NCBI GenBank assembly: GCA_000434615.1
Contig: FR880811.1
Location: 1 to 19,279 of the forward strand
Reading direction: 5' to 3'
Length of the DNA stretch: 19,279 nt
From: Clostridium sp. CAG:510
Lineage (GTDB): Bacteria; Bacillota; Clostridia; Lachnospirales; Lachnospiraceae
Shown in pieces: positions 1 through 6,044 of the stretch. Position 1 is the stretch's first letter; every line of letters begins with the position of its first letter. A program made the position numbers and the translations under genes. The notes under the pieces were generated by a model, which had not been told where the DNA came from, did no database searches, and saw only the letters and a program-made list of their open reading frames with translations.

Positions 1-10
1 TTTGTATCAA

Positions 11-84
<74 letters not shown>

Positions 85-113
85 ACAGTGTGGTTTTCAC
101 ACCGACGAATGAT

Positions 114-142
114 ATTTTACCTTATGGAATTACAAATGTCAA
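114..142 (-). promoter_or_regulatory. Sigma-A type promoter of tRNA-Arg(TCT)
   Basis: On the minus strand TTGACA is followed after 17 bases by TAAAAT, about 30 bases before the tRNA 5' end. The -35 box is a perfect consensus and the spacing is optimal. A small hairpin (GTGTG/CACAC) lies between promoter and tRNA, in the part removed during processing. Confidence 0.8.
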
Positions 143-198
143 CACTATTTCCATAAAAACTTTATATTTCTTTCAACTTTCTTTCAAGTAATCGTAGC

Positions 199-1194
199 TT
201 ACAGTTCGTTGCCGTTCTTTCTGCCCTCTAAGAATGCCAGTGCATTGTCCATCGTGGTCTCGCTGATGGCTTCCAGCGCTTCCTTTGTGAAAAAGCCCTG
301 GTGGGAGGTCACGCAGACATTGGGGAAGGACAGCAGACGTGCCATGGTAGAATGCTCCAGAATCCGGTCGGACATATCCTCATACACGGTACCGGTTTCC
401 TCTTCGTACACATCCAGCCCCACAGCAAAAAACTTCCCATCACGGATACCCTGAATTAAATCCTCCGTCTTAATCAGGGCACCTCTTGAGGTATTGACTA
501 AAATCACACCGTCCTTCATTTTGGCAATGGTGTCCTTGTTAATCAGATGATAATTTTCCTCCGTCAGCGGGCAGTGCAGGGAAATCAGGTCCGACTCCTT
601 AAGAAGTTGGTCAAAGTCCACATATTCAATAAAATCCAGCGCTTTGTTGGGGAACTTGTCATAGCCGATTACACGCATACCAAAGCCCTTGCAGATTCTT
701 GCCATTGCGGCGCCGATTTTACCGGTGCCCACGATGCCGGCGGTTTTACCGTATAAATTAACACCCATAAGGCCCGCCAGATTGAAGTTATTTTCCCGGC
801 ATTTAATGTATGCCTTGTGCATATGACGGTCCGCTGTCAGTACCAATGCCATGGCATGCTCCGCTACCGCCTCGGGAGAATAACCGGGTACACGCATAAC
901 CGTTATGCCGTTCTCCTTTGCCGCATCCAGATCTACATTGTTAAAGCCTGCGCAGCGCATCAGGATGAGCTTCACACCGCACTTCTGTAAAATGCGGACA
1001 GTCTTATCGCAGATATCCATATTGACAAAAGCACAGACTGCGTCGTAGCCGTCCGCCAGTTTTGCCGTCTGCGGGGTCAGATTGGGCTCTATATAAGTAA
1101 TGTCTATATCATGGTATTTGCCGCTGCTGTTGAGCTTGTCAAAAAATTCCCTGTCATAACTTTTGGTTCCGAAAAATAAAACATTCATGTTCAT
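199..1194 (-). CDS. ldhA: D-lactate dehydrogenase, LdhA type
   Basis: 331-residue NAD-dependent D-2-hydroxyacid dehydrogenase that reduces pyruvate to D-lactate in fermentation (cytosol). It resembles E. coli LdhA along its length: RCAGFNNVDLDAA near residue 80, PEAVAEHA near 107, the nucleotide-binding GTGKIG at 156-161, SLHCPLT at 205-211, NTSRGA at 234-239, DVYE at 261-264 and SHQGFFTKEAL near 297. R237, E264 and H298 are the expected catalytic Arg, Glu and His. I start at ATG 1194 (MNMNVLFFG) because AAAGGA lies just upstream. An in-frame extension to 1314 would run through the tRNA-Pro terminator. A TATACT -10-like box is at 1216-1221 but no good -35 is seen. A monocistronic unit is likely. 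Other D-2-hydroxyacid substrates are possible, but the fit to the LdhA subgroup is good. Confidence 0.93.
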   Translation of the reverse strand: MNMNVLFFGTKSYDREFFDKLNSSGKYHDIDITYIEPNLTPQTAKLADGYDAVCAFVNMDICDKTVRILQKCGVKLILMRCAGFNNVDLDAAKENGITVMRVPGYSPEAVAEHAMALVLTADRHMHKAYIKCRENNFNLAGLMGVNLYGKTAGIVGTGKIGAAMARICKGFGMRVIGYDKFPNKALDFIEYVDFDQLLKESDLISLHCPLTEENYHLINKDTIAKMKDGVILVNTSRGALIKTEDLIQGIRDGKFFAVGLDVYEEETGTVYEDMSDRILEHSTMARLLSFPNVCVTSHQGFFTKEALEAISETTMDNALAFLEGRKNGNEL

Positions 1195-1292
1195 ATCCGT
1201 CCTTTCTTTTTGTATAGTATACCTCTTTTTGCCGCACACAATCCCCAAAACCCTAAAGAGAAAAAGAGTTAAAGGTATCTTATTGCGTGCAT

Positions 1293-1322
1293 TTAAAAAA
1301 ACCTGCATTCTCATGCAGGTTT
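1293..1322 (-). terminator. Terminator of tRNA-Pro
   Basis: Perfect 10-bp stem AAACCTGCAT / ATGCAGGTTT with a 4-base loop. On the minus strand it is followed directly by a run of seven T. It lies 12 bases after the tRNA-Pro 3' end, so it ends that transcript just before the ldhA leader. Confidence 0.85.
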
Positions 1323-1333
1323 CCTAACGTTAA

Positions 1334-1408
1334 TCGGGGTGACAGGATTCGAACCTGCGACCCCCTGGTCCCAAACCAGGTGCTCTAGCCAAGCTGAGCC
1401 ACACCCCG
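1334..1408 (-). tRNA. tRNA-Pro (anticodon TGG)
   Basis: On the minus strand the acceptor CGGGGTG pairs with CACCCCG plus discriminator A. The D-arm is GCTC/GAGC, the anticodon stem CCTGG/CCAGG encloses loop TTTGGGA (anticodon TGG), and the T-arm GCAGG/CCTGT encloses TTCGAAT. CCA is not encoded. Promoter upstream and terminator downstream are both visible, so it is a single-gene unit. Confidence 0.96.
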
Positions 1409-1428
1409 AAACATTTCGTGCAAGGGTT

Positions 1429-1458
1429 ATTATATACTAAATCCGCCCTCTGTGTCAA
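1429..1458 (-). promoter_or_regulatory. Sigma-A type promoter of tRNA-Pro
   Basis: On the minus strand perfect TTGACA and TATAAT boxes are separated by 18 bases, 20 bases upstream of the tRNA. Confidence 0.8.
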
Positions 1459-1464
1459 CTGTCA

Positions 1465-1530
1465 TCCGCTTTTCCCGCTCACCGGCTATGCTTCCGGCTT
1501 TTCCGCTCACCTGCGCATCCGGCTTTTCCC
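1465..1530. repeat. Imperfect tandem repeat after the phosphoesterase gene
   Basis: Two full units (1465-1492 and 1493-1517) and a partial third (1518-1530) share the pattern TCCGGCTTTTCCCGCTCACC. The array fills the gap between the stop codon of the YfcE-like gene and the tRNA-Pro promoter. Its role is unknown. Confidence 0.6.
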
Positions 1531-1532
1531 GA

Positions 1533-2024
1533 TTATAGGTATTTCAGGGTGAAATCCGCTTCCCCTTTTTCATTTATCTCCATCAGCACGTAGGACGGCT
1601 TCTTACCTTCCTGGCGCGGATAGGAAAGGCTACCCGGATTTATCAGGGTCACACCGTATGCCGTTTCAATCACCGGACGGTGCGTATGTCCCACCATCAC
1701 AATGTCCACACCGCGGCTGGCTGCTTCCTGACAGATAATATCATAACCCATGGATATATAATAATGATGTCCGTGGGTCACCCAGACCTTGTATCTGCCT
1801 ATCCGCAATTCCTTTTCCATGGGTAAATCGGAAAACACATCATTGTTGCCTGCAACCATCTCCACCGGGCAGGAAGCCGCTGTGGTAAGCGCATATTCCG
1901 AGCCCTCCACATCTCCGCAGTGAATAATCAGATCCAGCGGAGCCTCTTTTTCCAGCACCTTGAAATAGTTGTCGTTCCTCCTGTGTGTATCGCTTACAAT
2001 CAAAACTCTCTTTGCATTGCTCAT
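1533..2024 (-). CDS. YfcE/MJ0936-family metallophosphoesterase
   Basis: 163-residue single-domain calcineurin-like phosphoesterase of the small YfcE/MJ0936 family, whose members hydrolyse phosphodiesters with two bound metal ions in the cytosol. The metal-binding motifs are complete and in order: SDTH (D12, H14), HCGD (D38), GNND (N60), THGHH (H84, H86) and GHTH (H113, H115). Length matches the family. The start codon overlaps the stop of the upstream rdgB in an ATGA, so the two are translationally coupled. This pairing with RdgB is common in Clostridia. The true substrate is not known from sequence. It is the last gene of a four-gene operon. No convincing hairpin terminator follows, only a tandem repeat. 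Confidence 0.92.
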   Translation of the reverse strand: MSNAKRVLIVSDTHRRNDNYFKVLEKEAPLDLIIHCGDVEGSEYALTTAASCPVEMVAGNNDVFSDLPMEKELRIGRYKVWVTHGHHYYISMGYDIICQEAASRGVDIVMVGHTHRPVIETAYGVTLINPGSLSYPRQEGKKPSYVLMEINEKGEADFTLKYL

Positions 2025-2626
2025 CTGCGTAAAAGCTCCTCTTTCATGGCACGAAGTGCTTTTCCTCTGTGACTGACGGCATTCTTTTCCTCACCGGTCA
2101 GCTCTGCCGTTGTCTTGTGAAATTCGGGTACATAGAAAATCGGATCATAGCCAAAGCCGTTCTCCCCTTTTTCTTCGTAACCGATTCTTCCTTCAATCGT
2201 GGCTCTGGTGGTAAGCTCCTCCCCACCCGGCAGAACCGCCGCAATGGCAGAAACAAACCTTGCCGTTCTCTGTTCATCCGGCACCCCTTCGAGCCTCTCT
2301 ATCAGATTATTGTTCTTAATTGTGTAGGAAGTATCCTCTCCCAGATACCTTGCCGAATAAATACCCGGCTCCTTATTGAGATAATCAATCTCCAGTCCGG
2401 AATCGTCTGCCAGGACAATATCATCCGGTGCCTCCTTTGCCACGGCTCTTGCCTTAATGAGTGCGTTCTCTTCATAGGTCCTGCCGTCCTCCACAATGTC
2501 AGCCTGAATACCGGCTTCCTTCATGGACAGAATTTCCAGTCCCATATCTTTCAGTATTTCTCTGATTTCCCGCATTTTACCGGCGTTTCCGGTTGCGAAA
2601 ATAATTCTCTTCTCCATGTTTCCCAT
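2021..2626 (-). CDS. rdgB: RdgB/HAM1 XTP/dITP pyrophosphatase
   Basis: 201-residue non-canonical purine nucleoside triphosphatase that removes dITP, dITP-like and XTP from the nucleotide pool by cutting them to the monophosphate and pyrophosphate, which prevents mutagenic incorporation. Family motifs are all present: FATGNAGKMRE at the N-terminus, ADDSGLEIDYL near residue 72, PGIYSARY, GFGYDPIFY near 157 and SHRGKA near 185. Length is typical. Two starts are possible, ATG 2626 and ATG 2617 (MEKRIIFATGN). AGGAAGG upstream could serve either, and I keep the longer one. It lies 48 bases after the amidase-like gene and overlaps the phosphoesterase start by 4 bases. Confidence 0.94.
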   Translation of the reverse strand: MGNMEKRIIFATGNAGKMREIREILKDMGLEILSMKEAGIQADIVEDGRTYEENALIKARAVAKEAPDDIVLADDSGLEIDYLNKEPGIYSARYLGEDTSYTIKNNNLIERLEGVPDEQRTARFVSAIAAVLPGGEELTTRATIEGRIGYEEKGENGFGYDPIFYVPEFHKTTAELTGEEKNAVSHRGKALRAMKEELLRR

Positions 2627-2674
2627 TTCCTTCCTGCATCACGCCTGTGCGCAATGTCCTTCCATGCTGCGAAT

Positions 2675-3694
2675 TTATTTTCCGCATTGCTGCCAGGCTT
2701 CCCCAAAAGCTGCATAAACGGCATCTGCGATTTTCTCCTGCTTTTCCTTTTCGGAAAGCTGTTTTTTTTCGCTCGTGTTTGTTCCGTAGCCAAGCTGCAT
2801 TCTTCCACAGGGAATGCCGCAGGTCTGCAAAAGCAGATCGTCCTCATCCGCCGCGAACAATCCGTTTGCACGCGTCTGCAGTGCCTCAGCCGTCTGTTTC
2901 TCTAAAAGATCCGCAAATGCAATATTGCCGAAGCCCGGTATAAAATACTCCGCCGGGTAATAACATTCCACGCCGAAATCCGATGCATTTTCACTTTCCC
3001 CTATGGAAAGCTGCAACAGGAAATCCGGCTGCCATTCGGCAAGCAGAGAAAGCTTTTCCTCGTCGGTAAGCGCCGCATCGCCACCAAGATAATAAATCTT
3101 TGTGTCCGCTTCCGTTTTCTTTGCCTGCAGGGCATCCTCCACACCGGCAAGAACCCTTTTTTCCCATTCATTCTTCGGCAAAAAATCCACTACTGCAATC
3201 CGGCTGTACAGTTCATCCGGCGCACAGAATTTTACGGACAGCCTGCCGTTTCCCACTGTGCTGACACATTCATATTCACTCTTCAGTTTCAGACGGATCA
3301 CCACACCATTCTCCGCCGTCCGGCAATCACCCGCCAGTATGGCATTGTCGTTTCCGTACAGGGCTTCCGTCCGGTAAAAATCCACGGATCCTCCGTTAAT
3401 ATACACCCAAAGCTCCCGCTGCAGATAGCGGTTTTCCACGGATACCGCTTCCGCCGCGATGCCCTCCGGCAGGGGGATAAAAAGAAACTCCGCTTTCTCT
3501 TCCTTCTTCTGGAAATGAAGCTCGCTCACTTTTTCCGCATCCTGTCCGGATTCTTTTGTATACTCCTTCCCGGGGGAAGAAATTTCTGTCACGGCAATGC
3601 TTTTATGCGCTGCAAAGTAAAGCATACCCGCCATGGCTCCCCCGCACAATAAAAGGGTAAAGCCAATGGTCCAGATTATCATTTTCCTGCTCAT
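2675..3694 (-). CDS. Membrane-anchored Amidase_3-like protein, predicted inactive
   Basis: 339 residues. A signal-anchor helix spans about 6-28, so the rest is expected outside the membrane. Residues about 68-165 look like a beta-rich AMIN-type domain. Residues about 166-332 follow the layout of N-acetylmuramoyl-L-alanine amidase (Amidase_3): IAVVD for the first strand, QPDFLLQLSIGESENASDFGVECYY for the usual ADLFISIHAN...GVEVYY, and GRMQLGYGTN near 298-306 for the usual VELGFxSN. The zinc and catalytic residues appear lost: the DPGHGG loop is gone, the SIHAN histidine is replaced in SIGES, and the catalytic Glu is Q300. I infer a peptidoglycan-binding or structural pseudoenzyme. ATG 3694 overlaps the stop of the methyltransferase gene (ATGA), so the gene is translationally coupled within the operon. 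Confidence 0.75.
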   Translation of the reverse strand: MSRKMIIWTIGFTLLLCGGAMAGMLYFAAHKSIAVTEISSPGKEYTKESGQDAEKVSELHFQKKEEKAEFLFIPLPEGIAAEAVSVENRYLQRELWVYINGGSVDFYRTEALYGNDNAILAGDCRTAENGVVIRLKLKSEYECVSTVGNGRLSVKFCAPDELYSRIAVVDFLPKNEWEKRVLAGVEDALQAKKTEADTKIYYLGGDAALTDEEKLSLLAEWQPDFLLQLSIGESENASDFGVECYYPAEYFIPGFGNIAFADLLEKQTAEALQTRANGLFAADEDDLLLQTCGIPCGRMQLGYGTNTSEKKQLSEKEKQEKIADAVYAAFGEAWQQCGK

Positions 3695-4842
3695 TGTCTT
3701 TTTTCTTTCGGCGGCTTAGGCCCCATGAACTGATAATAGTACGTCTTAAGCATACCGTTGTAAATTTTCCGGTTCTTATCAGCCTTTCGTCCGATGTCCC
3801 GTTCCGCCTGGTCGTATGCCGTAATCAGGTACATGCTGAAGCTATCCAGTGCGGCAAAACGCTGCCCGATGGTCTTATACAGCTCCGGCAAGTCCTTCTT
3901 ATCCTCCAGACGTTCTCCATAAGGTGGATTGGTAATAATAAAGCCATATTTCTTAGGATGACTCAAATCCTTCACATCACGTCTCTGAAAATGTATCAGG
4001 TGGTCAACACCTGCCATTTTTGCATTTTCTCTTGCAATGGAAACCATTTTGTCATCAATATCAAAACCCTGGATATCTGTTACAATATCCGGATTTACCA
4101 TGTCGTTTGCTTCCTCTATGGTGTCCTCAAACACACCTTCGGAAATAATGTTTTTCCATCTGCGGAAGGTAAAATCCCGCTTCATGCCGGGTGCAATCTG
4201 CGCTGCCATCATGGCCGCTTCAATGGGGATGGTTCCGCTGCCGCAGAAAGGGTCAATCAGAATACGGTCCTTATTCCACGGTGTCAGCATAATCATGGCT
4301 GCCGCCAGATTTTCGGCAATTGGTGCCTTTGCGGTAAGCTTGCGGTAGCCTCTCTTGTGCAGGGACTCTCCCGTGCCGTCCAGCCCTACCGTCACCTCAT
4401 CCTTCAGTAAAAAGACACGTACCGGATAGCTTTCACCGTCCTCTGCAAACCAGTTTACATGGTAAACTTCCTTCAGCCTTTCCACCATGGCTTTTTTCAT
4501 AATGGACTGAATATCGGAAGGACTGAACAGCTTGCTTTTGACGCTTCCCGCCTTTGCCACCCAGAACTTGCCGTTCACGGGTATGTATTCTTCCCACGGA
4601 AGGCTTTTCGTTCCCTGAAACAGCTCTTCAAAGGTTTCCGCATGGAAGGAACCTACTTTAATCAGTATACGTTCCGCTGTACGCAGGAAAACATTGGCAC
4701 GGCAAAGTGCTTCCTCGTCACCGTAAAACGTAACCCTGCCGTCCGATACTTCCGTTACATCGTATCCCAAATCTATAATTTCTTTTTTCAAAACCGCCTC
4801 CATCCCGAAATGGCAGGGCGCAATCAGTTCAAAACGTCTCAT
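3691..4842 (-). CDS. THUMP-domain class I SAM-dependent RNA methyltransferase (RlmL/YpsC-like)
   Basis: 383 residues, expected to methylate a base in RNA (probably the N2 of a guanine in 23S rRNA) using S-adenosylmethionine. The N-terminal part (about 45-155) is a THUMP RNA-binding domain. The C-terminal part is a UPF0020-type Rossmann methyltransferase with DPFCGSGTIPIEAA near 193 (SAM binding) and the catalytic TNPPYGER near 305. Length and order match B. subtilis YpsC and the N-terminal half of E. coli RlmL. ATG 4842 has AGGAAGG 9 bases upstream, and a good promoter (4870-4898) lies within 60 bases. It is the first gene of the operon with the amidase-like gene, rdgB and the phosphoesterase. 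The exact target base cannot be read from sequence. Confidence 0.93.
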   Translation of the reverse strand: MRRFELIAPCHFGMEAVLKKEIIDLGYDVTEVSDGRVTFYGDEEALCRANVFLRTAERILIKVGSFHAETFEELFQGTKSLPWEEYIPVNGKFWVAKAGSVKSKLFSPSDIQSIMKKAMVERLKEVYHVNWFAEDGESYPVRVFLLKDEVTVGLDGTGESLHKRGYRKLTAKAPIAENLAAAMIMLTPWNKDRILIDPFCGSGTIPIEAAMMAAQIAPGMKRDFTFRRWKNIISEGVFEDTIEEANDMVNPDIVTDIQGFDIDDKMVSIARENAKMAGVDHLIHFQRRDVKDLSHPKKYGFIITNPPYGERLEDKKDLPELYKTIGQRFAALDSFSMYLITAYDQAERDIGRKADKNRKIYNGMLKTYYYQFMGPKPPKEKRQ

Positions 4843-4869
4843 CTTTTCTATCCTTCCTGTTCGCCATTC

Positions 4870-4898
4870 AGTATATCATTTTTTTGTATCGGTGGCAA
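4870..4898 (-). promoter_or_regulatory. Promoter of the methyltransferase-amidase-rdgB-phosphoesterase operon
   Basis: On the minus strand TTGCCA and TATACT are separated by exactly 17 bases, 28 bases before the start codon at 4842. It lies directly after the terminator of the small N/Q-rich gene. Confidence 0.75.
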
Positions 4899-4944
4899 AC
4901 AAAAATACAGCCACCTGTCGGAGATTCTCCGGCGGATGACTGCA
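4899..4944 (-). terminator. Terminator after the Asn/Gln-rich small gene
   Basis: On the minus strand CAGTCA...CGGAG pairs with CTCCG...TGGCTG around a short AAT loop, with an internal loop, followed by TATTTTTG. It separates the small gene from the next operon promoter. Confidence 0.6.
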
Positions 4945-4977
4945 TCTTTATGAAAATAACCGCAGACAGATAATAAA

Positions 4978-5142
4978 CTAATAATTATATTTCTGCTCGT
5001 CCTGGTTCTTCTGGTTGTTCTGCTGGTTATTTTTCTGATTGTTCTGCTTCTTGTTCTGCTGATTCTGGTTGTTCTTCTGCATACTGTTGGAGCAGTTGTC
5101 GTACTGGTTCTGGTTATCATTGTACTGATTATTGTTAGACAT
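4978..5142 (-). CDS. 54-residue Asn/Gln-rich small protein
   Basis: An ATG at 5142 follows AGGAGGG at ideal distance and opens 54 codons ending in TAG. The product starts MSNNNQYNDNQNQY and ends EQKYNY. It has 20 Asn and 14 Gln (63 percent), a few Lys and Tyr, one Cys, and no membrane segment, so it should be soluble and disordered. Upstream, GTATA-17-CATACTA fits the B. subtilis sigma-G consensus, and a hairpin terminator follows. I infer a forespore-expressed small protein, by composition and promoter reminiscent of gamma-type small acid-soluble spore proteins. There is no clear sequence homology to confirm this. The alternative frame gives only an Arg/Thr-rich shadow without a ribosome site. 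Confidence 0.72.
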   Translation of the reverse strand: MSNNNQYNDNQNQYDNCSNSMQKNNQNQQNKKQNNQKNNQQNNQKNQDEQKYNY

Positions 5143-5178
5143 ATAAAAGCCCTCCTAATGGTTTTATTGTTACACCGT

Positions 5179-5207
5179 TAGTATGTCTGACAACAGAAAA
5201 TTTATAC
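5179..5207 (-). promoter_or_regulatory. Sigma-G-like promoter of the Asn/Gln-rich gene
   Basis: On the minus strand GTATA (5203-5207) is followed after 17 bases by CATACTA (5179-5185). The published B. subtilis sigma-G pattern, as I recall it, is GHATR, 17-18 bases, CATDHTA, and both boxes match fully. A transcript would start about 30 bases before the start codon. No equally good sigma-A pair was found here. Confidence 0.5.
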
Positions 5208-5260
5208 ACCCGGAAATAAGATTTTACGAAAATTTTATAGGACTTTTTTACTATTTTTTA

Positions 5261-5289
5261 TTGCTTTTAGTACTAAAGTATTATATAAT
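5261..5289 (+). promoter_or_regulatory. Sigma-A type promoter with a 12-bp palindrome in the spacer
   Basis: TTGCTT (5261-5266), a 17-base spacer and TATAAT (5284-5289). The perfect palindrome TTTAGTACTAAA (5266-5277) overlaps the -35 end and the spacer, a position where a bound repressor would block polymerase. It drives the candidate small RNA. Confidence 0.6.
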
Positions 5290-5295
5290 CAAGAC

Positions 5296-5395
5296 GTGAA
5301 CAGGAACGCATTAGAATTTCTTTCACACCCCTTATATTTTATTTATACTCCCCTCAATGAGCCACCAGCCCCCCTGGTGGCTCATTATTTTCCTC
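5296..5395 (+). ncRNA. Candidate small regulatory RNA of about 100 nt
   Basis: A promoter at 5261-5289 predicts a start near 5296. A strong intrinsic terminator ends at about 5395. No ORF in between has a ribosome site. The RNA would fold into a 5' hairpin (GTGAA 5296-5300 with TTCAC 5322-5326, then AGGAA 5302-5306 with TTTCT 5317-5321, one bulged C), an unpaired stretch with CCCC at 5328-5331 and 5350-5353, and the terminator hairpin with a C5 loop. Three C-rich unpaired segments are typical of Firmicute sRNAs that pair with Shine-Dalgarno sequences. The family is not recognised. It could instead be a leaderless remnant or simply the terminator of the convergent gene. Confidence 0.45.
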
Positions 5396-5400
5396 TTTTT
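5356..5400 (+). terminator. Strong intrinsic terminator of the candidate sRNA
   Basis: Perfect 13-bp stem AATGAGCCACCAG / CTGGTGGCTCATT (5356-5368, 5374-5386) with a CCCCC loop, then ATTTTCCTCTTTTT. The T-rich tail exists only on the plus strand, so it mainly ends plus-strand transcription. It lies 20 bases from the stop of the convergent HAAS gene and may slow that transcript too. Confidence 0.75.
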
Positions 5401-5405
5401 ATTAT

Positions 5406-5858
5406 TTATAGCCATCCGCTCCGCCGCACCAGCCTGAAAATCAGTATCACACAGGCAACCGGAATGATAACCGGCAGCAATACGGACAGGATGGAAAAAA
5501 CGGCCGCCAGAATAAGCACCAGTACCAGCACCACAATCAGAATAACCAGCCACAACGGCACATGATGTACCTTAACCTTGGGACCGCCATTCTCACCACT
5601 ATCGGCATCCTCGTAAATATATTCCTCGGAACCTTCATACTCGGAAGAAGCTGCAGCTCTCTTCTCCGCATCTGCAATATTTCTTGCTAAAAGTCTGGGG
5701 TCGCCCAGACCGGTAATGACCTCATCCTCGTTTCTGCCCTTCCGTACTTCCGTGTTGATATACTCTTCGTAATAATTTATATTTTCAGTCACTACCTGCG
5801 AATTTACCCGGCTGGCAAGTGCTGCTTTCAATTCGTTGATAAATGTAACTCTGTCCAT
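5406..5858 (-). CDS. HAAS-domain (DUF1700-like) membrane protein
   Basis: 150 residues. The N-terminal part (about 1-65, MDRVTFINELKAAL...YYEEYI...GLGDPRLLARNIA) has the pattern of the HAAS signalling domain: helices, a tyrosine-rich YYEEYI stretch and a G-x-P turn. An acidic linker (70-92) follows, then a strongly hydrophobic region (101-140) forming one long or two short membrane helices and a basic tail RLVRRSGWL. Such proteins usually sit beside a PadR-type regulator and act in membrane sensing or anti-sigma-like control. No PadR gene is here. A purine-rich AGAGAGGAACGAGGAG run precedes the ATG. An extended -10 (TGTTATAAT) is at 5941-5949. Function is inferred only from the domain. Confidence 0.8.
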   Translation of the reverse strand: MDRVTFINELKAALASRVNSQVVTENINYYEEYINTEVRKGRNEDEVITGLGDPRLLARNIADAEKRAAASSEYEGSEEYIYEDADSGENGGPKVKVHHVPLWLVILIVVLVLVLILAAVFSILSVLLPVIIPVACVILIFRLVRRSGWL

Positions 5859-5940
5859 ACTCCTCGTTCCTCTCTAAAGCTTCTTTTCCCGCACATGCTT
5901 CCGTGCAGGACTGTTACATTTTCCTTTCCTTATAACTTTC

Positions 5941-5949
5941 ATTATAACA
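5941..5949 (-). promoter_or_regulatory. Extended -10 promoter of the HAAS gene
   Basis: TGTTATAAT on the minus strand, about 83 bases before the start at 5858. No good -35 box exists, as expected for an extended -10 promoter. The upstream side is occupied by the chemoreceptor terminator hairpin. Confidence 0.45.
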
Positions 5950-5992
5950 AAAAGGAACATGCTATATGTTGTTCACATTATAACATGCTCCT
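5948..5992 (-). terminator. Terminator of the sugar transport/chemoreceptor operon
   Basis: On the minus strand AGGAGCATGTTATAATGT pairs with ACATATAGCATGTTCCT, with one bulged A, two G-T pairs and a loop of about five bases, then TTTTTG. It lies some 50 bases after the chemoreceptor stop. Confidence 0.75.
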
Positions 5993-6044
5993 ATGTTTGC
6001 GTAAATAAACCCCAAAAGAAGGTTTCCTAAACTTTTTATAAAAT

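Noticed and set aside
88..104. GTGTG/CACAC hairpin between promoter and tRNA-Arg as a regulatory site
   Set aside because: Five base pairs in a tRNA leader that is removed by processing, with no T tail.
1195..1314. In-frame 40-residue extension of ldhA
   Set aside because: It would begin inside the tRNA-Pro terminator, has no ribosome site and no similarity to the family. ATG 1194 has AAAGGA.
2069..2905. Long plus-strand ORF opposite rdgB and the amidase-like gene
   Set aside because: It lies fully antisense to two recognised genes, with no ribosome site and Cys/Phe/Leu-rich composition typical of shadow frames.
4848..5120. Arg/Thr-rich ORF on the minus strand
   Set aside because: It is the shifted frame of the Asn/Gln-rich gene (AAC/CAG codons read as ACC/AGA-type codons) and lacks a ribosome site.
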